Shown here in pieces: positions 9,607-16,914 of a DNA stretch of 36,697 bases (the first letter of the stretch is position 1; every line of letters starts with the position of its first letter). Below the pieces are notes generated by a model, which did not search any database, was not told the origin of the DNA, and worked only from the letters and a program-made list of their open reading frames with translations. Both the position numbers and the translations under genes were made by a program. Origin of the DNA: an uncultured Ruminococcus sp. (GTDB lineage Bacteria; Bacillota; Clostridia; Lachnospirales; Lachnospiraceae). The DNA lies in NCBI GenBank assembly GCA_904377845.1, contig CAJFGR010000042.1, positions 1 through 36,697 on the forward strand, read 5' to 3'.

Positions 9607-10059
9607 ATGGACCCACACGATACCATCAATGATATTCTGGTAAATCTGTTCAATGAGATATTGAAACTGGAAGAAGAGGCGATCATTACGGATGAGTTTA
9701 AGGACATCACAAATAATGATATGCACATCATAGAGGCAGTCGGGCTGTCCGGTGAAAATACCATGTCCGTAGTAGCGAAGAAGCTGGGGATTACGGCCGG
9801 ATCGCTTACGACGTCTGTAAACAATCTTGTCAATAAAAAATATGTGACAAGGAAGAGAAGTGAAGAGGACAGACGCGTTGTGTTCTTACAGCTGACCGCG
9901 AAAGGAAAACGGGCATACGAGCATCACCGTGAGTATCATCGCCAGATGACAGAAGCAGTAATCAATAAACTGGATGAGAATGAAGTGCCTGTCTTAATAA
10001 AGACACTTACCGGATTGTCAGAATTTTTCAGAGGTTATAATAACCAGATGAATAATTGA
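9607..10059 (+). CDS. fabT: MarR-family regulator, FabT-like
   Basis: Winged-helix MarR-family regulator of 150 residues. The wing-helix region runs from about MSVVAKKLGITAGSLTTSV (53-71) through the MarR hallmark RKRSEEDRRVVFLQLTAKG (82-100). In Streptococcus and related Firmicutes a protein of this family (FabT) represses fatty acid synthesis genes when acyl-ACP is abundant. Here it is the last gene of the operon, 17 bases after the flavoprotein, and would give feedback control. I chose ATG 9607 because AAGGAG lies 7 bases before it. A longer frame from 9532 would run into the preceding gene without a ribosome binding site. The fabT assignment rests on context. Confidence 0.8.
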   Translation: MDPHDTINDILVNLFNEILKLEEEAIITDEFKDITNNDMHIIEAVGLSGENTMSVVAKKLGITAGSLTTSVNNLVNKKYVTRKRSEEDRRVVFLQLTAKGKRAYEHHREYHRQMTEAVINKLDENEVPVLIKTLTGLSEFFRGYNNQMNN

Positions 10060-10079
10060 CGGAAAAGAAACAAAAAAAT

Positions 10080-10108
10080 TTGACCTTTTTACAAAAATGA
10101 GGTACAAT
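10080..10108 (+). promoter_or_regulatory. Sigma-A promoter for the H1-like gene
   Basis: TTGACC (10080-10085) and TACAAT (10103-10108) are separated by exactly 17 bases, a near-consensus vegetative promoter. The leader it would give contains the hairpin ACGGCC/GGCCGT (10148-10153, 10161-10166) and the arrangement at 10174-10210. Confidence 0.8.
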
Positions 10109-10173
10109 CCCTATGGAACATGAGGATTGAGTTGAATATTTAAGGACACGGCCGCAATAAGGCCGTAGTCGGA

Positions 10174-10210
10174 AATACTTGGTAAGTTATTTTTAGGAGG
10201 GACAAGTATT
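10174..10210 (+). promoter_or_regulatory. Leader hairpin enclosing the ribosome binding site
   Basis: AATACTTG (10174-10181) is perfectly complementary to CAAGTATT (10203-10210). The second arm ends directly before the ATG at 10211, and the ribosome binding site AGGAGGG (10195-10201) lies in the loop. This could modulate translation initiation. Whether it folds in the cell is unknown. Confidence 0.45.
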
Positions 10211-10777
10211 ATGGCAGTAAAGAAAACAACTGGGGCAGCAAAGACAACAGCTAAAACAGTAAAGGCTGAACCTGCAAAGGCTGAGACAAAAGCAGTAAAA
10301 GCGGAGCCGGCGAAAGAAACAGCGAAAGCAGAACCGGCAAAAGCAGCAGCCAAGACTGTAAAGGCAGAGAGCGCGAAAGCGATCGAGACAAAGAAAGACA
10401 CAACGAAAAAGCTTGAGACAAAAGCAGGAGTTTTAGTAGATACACCAGCAGAAAAGGCAGAAGAGAAAAAGACAACTGCAGCAAAGAAAACAACAGCAGC
10501 GAAAAAGACCACTGCAAAGAAGACTACTGCGAAGAAGACAACAACAACGAAGAAAGCAGCAGCTAAGAAAGCTGAGATCAAGACGGAGATGTACCTGCAG
10601 TTCGCCGGCAAAGAGTACTCTCAGGAAGAGATCCTTCAGAAGGTAAAAGATATCTGGACATACGATCTGCACCAGAATGTAGATGATATCAAAGATGTTC
10701 AGCTTTATCTGAAACCGGAAGAGTCCGCTGCATATTATGTAGTAAACGGCGTAGAGAGCGGAAAGGTAGTTCTGTAA
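10211..10777 (+). CDS. Histone-H1-like Lys/Ala-rich protein with C-terminal DUF6465-like domain
   Basis: A 188-residue protein in two parts. Residues 1 to about 124 are low-complexity and rich in Lys, Ala, Thr and Pro, with repeats such as AEPAKA and then AKKTTAKKTT, like histone H1 tails and bacterial nucleoid-associated proteins. The last 65 residues, from about EMYLQFAGKEYSQEEI, form a compact acidic domain that I associate with DUF6465 of Clostridia. There is no signal peptide or membrane segment. A DNA- or RNA-binding role is inferred from composition only. It is a single-gene transcript with its own promoter and a strong terminator. Confidence 0.8.
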   Translation: MAVKKTTGAAKTTAKTVKAEPAKAETKAVKAEPAKETAKAEPAKAAAKTVKAESAKAIETKKDTTKKLETKAGVLVDTPAEKAEEKKTTAAKKTTAAKKTTAKKTTAKKTTTTKKAAAKKAEIKTEMYLQFAGKEYSQEEILQKVKDIWTYDLHQNVDDIKDVQLYLKPEESAAYYVVNGVESGKVVL

Positions 10778-10794
10778 TAAAAGTGTGTACATAG

Positions 10795-10842
10795 AGATCC
10801 TCTGTTTACTGTAGTATTTACGGTAAACAGAGGATCTTTTTA
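10795..10842 (+). terminator. Rho-independent terminator after the H1-like gene
   Basis: Perfect 15-base stem AGATCCTCTGTTTAC (10795-10809) with GTAAACAGAGGATCT (10823-10837), running straight into a T-run. Confidence 0.95.
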
Positions 10843-10864
10843 TATGGGAATTTCTTTTCAGGCG

Positions 10865-10873
10865 TGATACAAT
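10865..10873 (+). promoter_or_regulatory. Extended -10 promoter for the HD gene
   Basis: TGA-TACAAT (10865-10873) has the extended -10 form. No good -35 is present at the expected distance. Confidence 0.45.
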
Positions 10874-10905
10874 AAGAAACGGAGAGCACTCATTACAGGA
10901 AAGAA

Positions 10906-11535
10906 ATGGAGATGACCGGGATGGAAACAAAACAGAATGATATGCAGAAACAGAGACTGGAGCAGCAGATCAGATTTATCATCGAAGTAGATAAAGTAAA
11001 AAATATTTTCCGCCAGACTTATCTGGCAGACGGGCAGCGCAAGGAGAATGATGCCGAGCATTCGTGGCATCTTGCGCTGTCCGCCGTGCTTTTAAAGGAG
11101 CACATGAAAGAAGACGTGGACCTGACGAAAGTGATGATCATGGTATTGATCCATGATCTGGTGGAGATTGACGCCGGAGATACTTATGCGTATGATGCGG
11201 CAGGCGCTGCCACAAAGCGGGAGCGGGAAATGAAGGCTGCCGATCGTATCTTCGGGATCCTTCCGGAGGATCAGGGCGCATATTTCCGAAAGCTCTGGGA
11301 TGAATTTGAAGAGTATGAGAGTGCAGACGCCAAATTCGCGCATCTGCTGGATAACTTCCAGCCCCTTCTGCTAAATGACGCGTCGGACGGCAGGAGCTGG
11401 ACAGAGCACGGGGTTCACAAGTCCCAGGTATGCAAGAGGAATGAAAAAATTCCTGAGACGTCGGAGATCGTATGGGAGAAGATGCTGGAGATCATGGATA
11501 AACATATCGAGGAAGGACATCTCAAAGCAGACTGA
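10906..11535 (+). CDS. HD-domain phosphohydrolase (YfbR/HDDC2-like)
   Basis: A 209-residue cytosolic protein with an HD metal-binding signature: HSWHLALSA, then LIHDLVEIDAGDTY, and a later conserved Asp near DNFQPLLLND. This pattern matches the HD_3/HDDC2 group, which includes 5'-deoxynucleotidases such as YfbR, so it probably removes phosphate from deoxynucleoside monophosphates. The exact substrate is not shown by sequence. Start 10906 has AGGA five bases upstream. The in-frame ATG at 10921 would shorten the protein by five residues and is also possible. It follows a terminator and has its own promoter-like sequence. Confidence 0.82.
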   Translation: MEMTGMETKQNDMQKQRLEQQIRFIIEVDKVKNIFRQTYLADGQRKENDAEHSWHLALSAVLLKEHMKEDVDLTKVMIMVLIHDLVEIDAGDTYAYDAAGAATKREREMKAADRIFGILPEDQGAYFRKLWDEFEEYESADAKFAHLLDNFQPLLLNDASDGRSWTEHGVHKSQVCKRNEKIPETSEIVWEKMLEIMDKHIEEGHLKAD

Positions 11536-11599
11536 AATCTGATGGCTTAATTGTTACGAAAATGTAGCGGTTTATCGATTCGGAAAGGGGAAGATCATC

Positions 11600-12328
11600 A
11601 TGTATGAAAAAGAAATCGAACAGCTTCAGAAAATCATAGATGACAGTGAAAGGATCGTTTTTTTCGGCGGGGCAGGAGTGTCAACGGAAAGCGGGATACC
11701 GGATTTCCGGAGCGCGGACGGAATCTACCACCAGAAATATAAATACTCGCCGGAGCAGGTGGTAAGCCACAGTTTCTTTATGAAATATCCGGAAGCCTTT
11801 TATGATTTCTACAAGGATAAGATGATGGCGCTGGATGCTAAACCGAACCCTGCACATTTAAAACTGGCAGAGCTTGAAAAAGCGGGAAAGCTTACCGCGG
11901 TAGTGACCCAGAATATCGACGGGCTTCATCAGGCGGCCGGAAGTAAGACGGTCTACGAGCTGCACGGAAGTATTCACAGGAATTACTGTATGAAGTGCGG
12001 GAAATTTTACGATGCGCGTTATGTGAAAGATTCAGAGGGAGTGCCGCGCTGCGAGTGCGGCGGGCTCATAAAGCCGGATGTGGTCCTGTATGAAGAAGGC
12101 CTTGATCAGAAGGTGATACAGGGAGCGGTCGAAGCGATCGCGTCTGCCGATACACTTATTATCGGAGGAACATCACTGGTGGTATATCCGGCAGCAGGTT
12201 TTATCGATTACTTCCGGGGAAAACATCTTGTCGTGATAAACAAGTCATCCACAGGAAGAGCCGTCCGTGCAGAACTCTCCATCTCCGCACCGATCGGAGA
12301 GATCATGGGGCAGATTGCGGTTCGGTAA
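11600..12328 (+). CDS. cobB: NAD-dependent protein deacylase, Sir2 family (CobB-like)
   Basis: Removes acyl groups from lysines using NAD. The 242-residue protein has the sirtuin motifs GGAGVSTESGIPDFRS (23-38), TQNIDGLH (103-110) and catalytic His122 in LHGS. The zinc site is Cys130, Cys133, Cys151 and Cys153 (CxxC...CxC). GGTSLVVYPAAG forms the NAD ribose pocket. An AAAGGGG site precedes the ATG at 11600. A shared terminator separates it from the convergent gene. CobB is used as the bacterial sirtuin name; class III-type residues for succinyl lysine were not assigned. Confidence 0.93.
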   Translation: MYEKEIEQLQKIIDDSERIVFFGGAGVSTESGIPDFRSADGIYHQKYKYSPEQVVSHSFFMKYPEAFYDFYKDKMMALDAKPNPAHLKLAELEKAGKLTAVVTQNIDGLHQAAGSKTVYELHGSIHRNYCMKCGKFYDARYVKDSEGVPRCECGGLIKPDVVLYEEGLDQKVIQGAVEAIASADTLIIGGTSLVVYPAAGFIDYFRGKHLVVINKSSTGRAVRAELSISAPIGEIMGQIAVR

Positions 12329-12339
12329 TCTGTGAAAAA

Positions 12340-12375
12340 CCCCGGAAAAGTTGCAGGACTTTACCGGGGCTCTTT
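12340..12375. terminator. Bidirectional terminator between sirtuin and CmpB-like genes
   Basis: CCCCGGAAAAG (12340-12350) pairs with CTTTACCGGGG (12359-12369) with one mismatch. T-runs follow on the + strand (CTCTTTTT) and on the - strand (TTTTTC). Confidence 0.9.
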
Positions 12376-12921
12376 TTAAAAGCAGTATGTATAAATAATA
12401 TCAGCGATAAACAGTATCAATAATATCAGGCTGACGGTATATAGTGTCCGGTCGGACATTTTGCCGGTCAGCTTTTTAAATAACGGCTGGAGCAGATAAA
12501 GGAAGACCATACCGCCGATGCCGAAACGGATGCTCGGATTCAGTGCGATCCTTCCTTCAAAATTAAAAGAAAACCGGGTATAATCCCAGAGCCATCCGCC
12601 CTGTGTGAACTCCATGATGTAGCTGGCTATAAGTTCCAGGACAGTCGTAATGACTACGATACCGATAAAAACGAGCACCGGCGTAATTAATACTTTTCCC
12701 AAATACAGACGTTTCTTCTGGAGTCCGCCAAGGAAAAGGAGCAGGATGAGCGCTCCGACTCCGTAGATGATACAGTACGGGCCAAAGAGGACGCCGCGGT
12801 TTGAGAATCCCCAGCGGTACACGACTACTTCCAGAAACACTTCGTAGATCCAGCCGAGGATCGAGTACATCATAAAATAGAGATAGTATTCTGCAAATTT
12901 TTTCTGTATATTTTGTTTCAT
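12376..12921 (-). CDS. CmpB-type (putative ABC transporter type IV) membrane protein
   Basis: A 181-residue integral membrane protein with about five hydrophobic helices. The N-terminal YSILGWIYEVFLE and the RGVLFGPYCIIYGVGA motif are typical of the family annotated as putative ABC transporter permease (CmpB, PF06541). No ATPase partner is adjacent, so a transport role is not established. A GAGGGGG site precedes the ATG on the minus strand. It lies 60 bases downstream of the methyltransferase gene and may be co-transcribed with it. Confidence 0.82.
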   Translation of the reverse strand: MKQNIQKKFAEYYLYFMMYSILGWIYEVFLEVVVYRWGFSNRGVLFGPYCIIYGVGALILLLFLGGLQKKRLYLGKVLITPVLVFIGIVVITTVLELIASYIMEFTQGGWLWDYTRFSFNFEGRIALNPSIRFGIGGMVFLYLLQPLFKKLTGKMSDRTLYTVSLILLILFIADIIYTYCF

Positions 12922-12981
12922 ATTTCCCCCTCGGTAAAATATTGGTTTTTAGCAATGATGTGCGGGCTGAACCGGAATGAT

Positions 12982-13839
12982 TCAGCGTTCCCACCGGCTG
13001 GAAGCGCCGCAGGGGAGCACCAGCCCTGATTCCGTTACCGGAAGCCCGATTTCCTGAGACTCCACATGACCATTCCATGGTTTTAATTCGGTGGCTATCA
13101 TGTAAGTGAGCACTGCCGGTGCAAGCCCGGTTGTGTATGAGTTTACCAGAAAGAACAGGGCGTCTTTTGACAGGATCTTTGTACACAGCTTAATGAGCGG
13201 ATGAATCATATCCTCGATCTTCCAGATTTCGCCTTTCGGGCCTCTCCCATAGGAAGGCGGATCCATGATGATGGCGTCGTAAGTATGTCCCCGCCGTATT
13301 TCGCGTTCTACGAATTTTACACAGTCGTCCACCAGCCAGCGGATCGGAGCGTCCTTCAGCCCGGAAGACACGGCGTTCTCTTTTGCCCATGTCACCATAC
13401 CCTTTGATGCATCCACATGAGTGACCTGCGCGCCTGCAGCTGCCGCGGCAAGGGTGGCGCCTCCGGTGTAGGCAAACAGATTCAGTACTTTGACCGGACG
13501 TCCGGCATTGCGGATCTTTTCAGAGAACCAGTCCCAGTTTGTCGCCTGCTCGGGGAAGAGGCCGGTATGTTTAAAACTGAACGGTTTCAGATTAAAAGTA
13601 AGCGAACCGTAATGAATCTGCCACTGTTTCGGCAGGCTGAAGAATTCCCATTCACCGCCTCCTTTTTTGCTGCGGTGATAATGTCCGTTCATGTGTTTCC
13701 ATCCTCTGGCGTTTCTGGGGGTGTCCCAGATGACCTGAGGATCCGGCCGTACAAGGATGTAGTCTCCCCAGCGTTCCAGCTTCTCTCCTTTTGAACAGTC
13801 AATGACTTCATAATCTTTCCAGTTATCAGCTATCCACAT
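12982..13839 (-). CDS. Class I SAM-dependent methyltransferase, RlmI/RlmK-like
   Basis: A 285-residue protein with the SAM-binding motif VLNLFAYTGGATLAAA, an acidic ribose-binding motif THVDASKGMV, and the catalytic-type motif MDPPSYGRG. This combination is that of the 23S rRNA cytosine/guanine methyltransferases RlmI and RlmK (Methyltrans_SAM family). The N-terminal PUA domain of RlmI is missing, replaced by about 115 residues rich in Trp and Lys. RNA methylation is therefore likely, but the target base is unknown. An AAAGGA site precedes the start, and the leader contains a CCCGCA/TGCGGG hairpin (13864-13881). Confidence 0.85.
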   Translation of the reverse strand: MWIADNWKDYEVIDCSKGEKLERWGDYILVRPDPQVIWDTPRNARGWKHMNGHYHRSKKGGGEWEFFSLPKQWQIHYGSLTFNLKPFSFKHTGLFPEQATNWDWFSEKIRNAGRPVKVLNLFAYTGGATLAAAAAGAQVTHVDASKGMVTWAKENAVSSGLKDAPIRWLVDDCVKFVEREIRRGHTYDAIIMDPPSYGRGPKGEIWKIEDMIHPLIKLCTKILSKDALFFLVNSYTTGLAPAVLTYMIATELKPWNGHVESQEIGLPVTESGLVLPCGASSRWER

Positions 13840-13945
13840 AAAATGATTCCTTTCTGAATATTTCCCGCATATGAGTGCGGGAGATAATTCTGTGTATTAT
13901 ATTGCGGTATGTTTTGTTAAAGTAATTGATAAGTAATTCCCAGTG

Positions 13946-13975
13946 ATTATAGCACAGATGATATAGAAAGAACAA
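13946..13975 (-). promoter_or_regulatory. Promoter for the methyltransferase gene
   Basis: On the minus strand, TTGTTC (complement of 13970-13975), an 18-base spacer and TATAAT (complement of 13946-13951), preceded by TGC in the extended -10 position. Confidence 0.6.
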
Positions 13976-13995
13976 TGGACGGCGAATATAAAATA

Positions 13996-14034
13996 CCTCA
14001 GGCAGTTTTTTGTATTTTAATGTTCTGCCTGAGG
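13996..14034 (-). terminator. Hairpin after the CotH-like gene, candidate terminator
   Basis: CCTCAGGCAG (13996-14005) pairs with CTGCCTGAGG (14025-14034). On the minus strand the stem is followed by TATTTTATATT, a weak U-rich tail, so it probably ends the lipoprotein-CotH operon. Confidence 0.6.
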
Positions 14035-14065
14035 GTATCGTGTCATTGTAATGGCATCTGCGGCT

Positions 14066-15469
14066 TCATTGGAAGAGATCTGCAATCTCTCCCATATCCG
14101 GAAGCCAGATGTCTGATGCGTCTATTCTGGTTTTTGTGTCTGCCTCCTGACCTGCAATAGTTGAAGGTATCGTTCCGTCCAACTGACTTCTCACACTCTG
14201 GGATCTGAGCAGGCAAAACTTGATAAACGTTTCCGTGCCGGTCAGATAATCTTCATAGGAGCAGAACGCAGTGGGATCTTTTTCTACATAGGGCGCGATC
14301 ATTCTGGCTGTCTCGGCAGATTTTTTCTCAAAATATCCGCTCTCGAAGTATTCATCTATGAAATAATCAAAATATTCGTGATATCGTGAAAAATATTCCT
14401 CTGTTTTCATCAGGTTATGATAGAGAGGCCGGTTCATCATGACTTCTCCGGCCGCGGGGGTGTCTATCGGATAATTTACATAGAGTCCGGCATCATTTAC
14501 GGGTTCGGGCATACCAAGAGAGTATGTGGCAAATGCCAGATTATAATCCCAGGGCAGAATGCTGATGACACCGTCTTCTTCATAAAGAAAATAATTATGT
14601 CCGGTTTTGCCCAGATAGCTGTCCAGATTTACGACAAATACCTGAACCGTAAAATATCTGAGCACTTCGTCTACGTTAACAGCAGATTCGATTTCTGTCC
14701 CTTGTCCTTCTGACAGGACCTTTAATGTTCGGATCAGACGCTGCCGGTCGGATTCCGTGCAGTCAAATTTTGCATGACGGAAAATATTATCGTAATCTTC
14801 GGGATTATCTGTTGTGTATTTCAGTGCCACATCGTTATTAGCATCTTCAAGCGAACGGTAGTCAGGTTTATACAGCATACCGTAATCTGCGCCGAAATTC
14901 CTGCGGGCAAATGCCTCCTCAGGCTCTTCCACAGCCAGAAATAATCCCCAGTCTTCTCCGTTTACTGTAACCCGGACATAGCTGCACAGGGGTGACGGGA
15001 CGTCCATAAAACTCATCATGTCATAGGCTATATAATTTTTCAGATAAGAATTATCCTGAAAGGAAGAATCCAGAGACATTTTATCCAGTCCGTAATATGT
15101 ATTTCCTTCCTGAAAATGATCAAATTCTATTTTGAGGCTGTACCTGTCGAGACCGTATTCTTCCACAAGTCTGCGCGAATTGTTTCCTTTGGCTCTCAGA
15201 CCTATGGAAGCGAAAAGTTCGCCGTCGATCTCTACATCGCATTCGGTATATTTTTCTTTTGGAGCTTCTTCAAGGAATTTATTCCAGTCGTCGATCTGAA
15301 TATCAATGTGGTGGACATAACTGTCATCGAAAATTCTCACAGAATATTCAGGGACTGAAGAAACCGGCGTAATCCCAAGTTTATCAGCTGACAGGAATAA
15401 CGCGGCTATAATACATGCGGCAGCGGCGAGGCTAATGCAGATTCTGTCAGTATATCTGTGCTTCAACAT
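14066..15469 (-). CDS. CotH-family secreted protein kinase-like protein
   Basis: A 467-residue protein with one N-terminal membrane segment (about residues 8-27), followed by a large extracellular domain. It has CotH-family marks: RAKGNNSRR, NGEDWGLFLAVEEPEE, NLDSYLGKTGHNYFLYEE and LPWDYNLAF. In Bacillus spores CotH is an atypical kinase that phosphorylates serine-rich coat proteins. Asp283 (in NLD) and Asp308 (in WDYN) look like the catalytic and metal-binding aspartates. ATG 15469 has GGGGTG upstream; GTG 15478, overlapping the previous stop, is an alternative. It is last in the operon with an RsgI-like lipoprotein, VTC and DUF4956 genes. Kinase activity here is inferred. Confidence 0.85.
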   Translation of the reverse strand: MLKHRYTDRICISLAAAACIIAALFLSADKLGITPVSSVPEYSVRIFDDSYVHHIDIQIDDWNKFLEEAPKEKYTECDVEIDGELFASIGLRAKGNNSRRLVEEYGLDRYSLKIEFDHFQEGNTYYGLDKMSLDSSFQDNSYLKNYIAYDMMSFMDVPSPLCSYVRVTVNGEDWGLFLAVEEPEEAFARRNFGADYGMLYKPDYRSLEDANNDVALKYTTDNPEDYDNIFRHAKFDCTESDRQRLIRTLKVLSEGQGTEIESAVNVDEVLRYFTVQVFVVNLDSYLGKTGHNYFLYEEDGVISILPWDYNLAFATYSLGMPEPVNDAGLYVNYPIDTPAAGEVMMNRPLYHNLMKTEEYFSRYHEYFDYFIDEYFESGYFEKKSAETARMIAPYVEKDPTAFCSYEDYLTGTETFIKFCLLRSQSVRSQLDGTIPSTIAGQEADTKTRIDASDIWLPDMGEIADLFQ

Positions 15470-15474
15470 ACCGG

Positions 15475-16146
15475 TCACCCCATATAGTCTCCGTTATATG
15501 AGACTAAGACTACGTTGCTGATCCCTTCGATCTGGGACAGTGCATTGATAAATGCGGACTCGCCTTCTTTAAAACGAATTTCATAGTTCAGCTCAATACA
15601 TCCGGGAGAAACCGATTTGCTCTTTAGGGAAATTGCATTTACCTGCCCTTTAATATATTCTTCAGCTTCTTTTTCTTTTTCAGCCGTCTCGCAGTGAACT
15701 ACCAGAATATAGGGGCGTTCTATATTTTTCCTGCCGGAGAATATCAGGAGGACAAGCCCGATAAATACACTTCCGAAGACCGCCAGCGGTATGAAACCGG
15801 CAGCAAGTACGATGCCTGCCGCAATGCTCCAGAAAAGAAATGCGATGTCCATAGGTTCTTTGATTGCTGTTCTGAAACGGACGATGGAAAGCGCACCGAC
15901 CATACCAAGCGAAAGTACTACATTGCTTGTGACGGCAAGTATCAGAAATGTAGTTATCAAGGTCAGTGCGACTAGAGTGGCCCCGAAAGATGCAGAGTAC
16001 ATCAGTCCGCAGTAACTCTTTTTATAAATAAAGAAAATGAAGAGCCCCATTGCAAAAGACAGAATGAGAGCGACCGCCATATCCAGAACAGAGATCGCAT
16101 TTACATTTTCTAAAAATCCTGATTTAAATATATCCTGAAATGTCAT
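15475..16146 (-). CDS. DUF4956 membrane protein
   Basis: A 223-residue protein with about four hydrophobic helices in the first 140 residues, including the conserved GMVGALSIVRFRTAIKEP segment that defines DUF4956, and a cytosolic C-terminal domain of about 80 residues with an ACT-like alternation. DUF4956 genes are often found next to VTC-domain polyphosphate-polymerase-like genes, as here, and are thought to form a membrane partner. The biochemical role is unknown. ATG 16146 is chosen because AAGGTGG lies 5 bases upstream; a GTG at 16155 falls inside that site. It lies 72 bases after the VTC gene, in a gap holding the hairpin TGAAGCC/GGCTTCA (16176-16201). Confidence 0.85.
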   Translation of the reverse strand: MTFQDIFKSGFLENVNAISVLDMAVALILSFAMGLFIFFIYKKSYCGLMYSASFGATLVALTLITTFLILAVTSNVVLSLGMVGALSIVRFRTAIKEPMDIAFLFWSIAAGIVLAAGFIPLAVFGSVFIGLVLLIFSGRKNIERPYILVVHCETAEKEKEAEEYIKGQVNAISLKSKSVSPGCIELNYEIRFKEGESAFINALSQIEGISNVVLVSYNGDYMG

Positions 16147-16218
16147 AGTGTCCACCTTTTCTTCATGTAATCCTGTGAAGCCTCCTGCCTTTAGGGCTTC
16201 ATAAAATCTATTCTGCTG

Positions 16219-16914
16219 TCAGCCAAAACGTCTGCAGACAGCATATTTTGAAAACGCACCGGTTTTTCTGTCAGGTACCTGTACTGCCATCCTGACAATA
16301 TCCGGCAGAAACGCGTCATATTTTACTTCAAGAACCGTATTTCCGGGTTCGGGTTCAAGAAAATTGGAAAGCGTCTTAAGAAAAACTGCCGGGGAAGTAC
16401 AAGTACGGATTTTTCTGTCAAGTGTAACGCGTACATTGCCCGGTGCAAATATAAATGCTTCTCTTTCGTAGCTGACAATTGTCCGGGGCATCAGAAGTTC
16501 GCCTCTTATTTTACTGTAAAGTTCAATCATAAGCGGATCTTTGCTTTCGAGGAGAAAGGCGATATCACCTTTTAACAGCTTCTCTGCCTGATCGAAGGAA
16601 AGGCGGACGCTGCGTTTGGCGCAAAGCTCGCCTTTTTTAATCTTCTTCTCAAGTTTAAGAAAACCAGGAGTTTCGCCGTAATACCGAAGCCGGAATTTTT
16701 CACGTTTATCTATTCCGGAGATCTTCTGGAGAAGGGCTTTGTCCTCCGGGGTATCAAAATAAAGGCTGTTTACCTGGTACCCTCCGTCCGGTCCGGCATG
16801 GCTGTCCCTTGGGAACAGCCTGCCGAGTCTGTCTGATATGATCCGGTCTTCCCCGGGGGTAATCAGATGCTTAAGTTCGTGACGGAAAGAAACGGGAGTT
16901 TTATTAATCATCAT
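16219..16914 (-). CDS. VTC-domain polyphosphate polymerase-like protein
   Basis: A 231-residue protein of the VTC family (triphosphate tunnel fold). Basic and acidic tunnel residues are visible: RHELKHLI at the start, KREKFRLRYY, GFLKLEKKIKKG, then KRSVRLSF, RVTLDRKIR and VLEVKYD near the end. In yeast this domain makes polyphosphate from ATP; bacterial relatives are poorly studied. Start 16914 (or 16911, two adjacent ATGs) overlaps the stop of the upstream lipoprotein gene, with GGAG 9 bases before, which suggests coupled translation. A longer frame from 17016 would only read the lipoprotein repeat in another frame and is rejected. Confidence 0.88.
   Translation of the reverse strand: MMINKTPVSFRHELKHLITPGEDRIISDRLGRLFPRDSHAGPDGGYQVNSLYFDTPEDKALLQKISGIDKREKFRLRYYGETPGFLKLEKKIKKGELCAKRSVRLSFDQAEKLLKGDIAFLLESKDPLMIELYSKIRGELLMPRTIVSYEREAFIFAPGNVRVTLDRKIRTCTSPAVFLKTLSNFLEPEPGNTVLEVKYDAFLPDIVRMAVQVPDRKTGAFSKYAVCRRFG

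Noticed and set aside
10111-10611. Hydrophobic minus-strand frame opposite the H1-like gene
   Set aside because: The Phe/Val/Ala repeat is the antisense reading of the Lys/Ala-rich repeat; no start signal or promoter is present.
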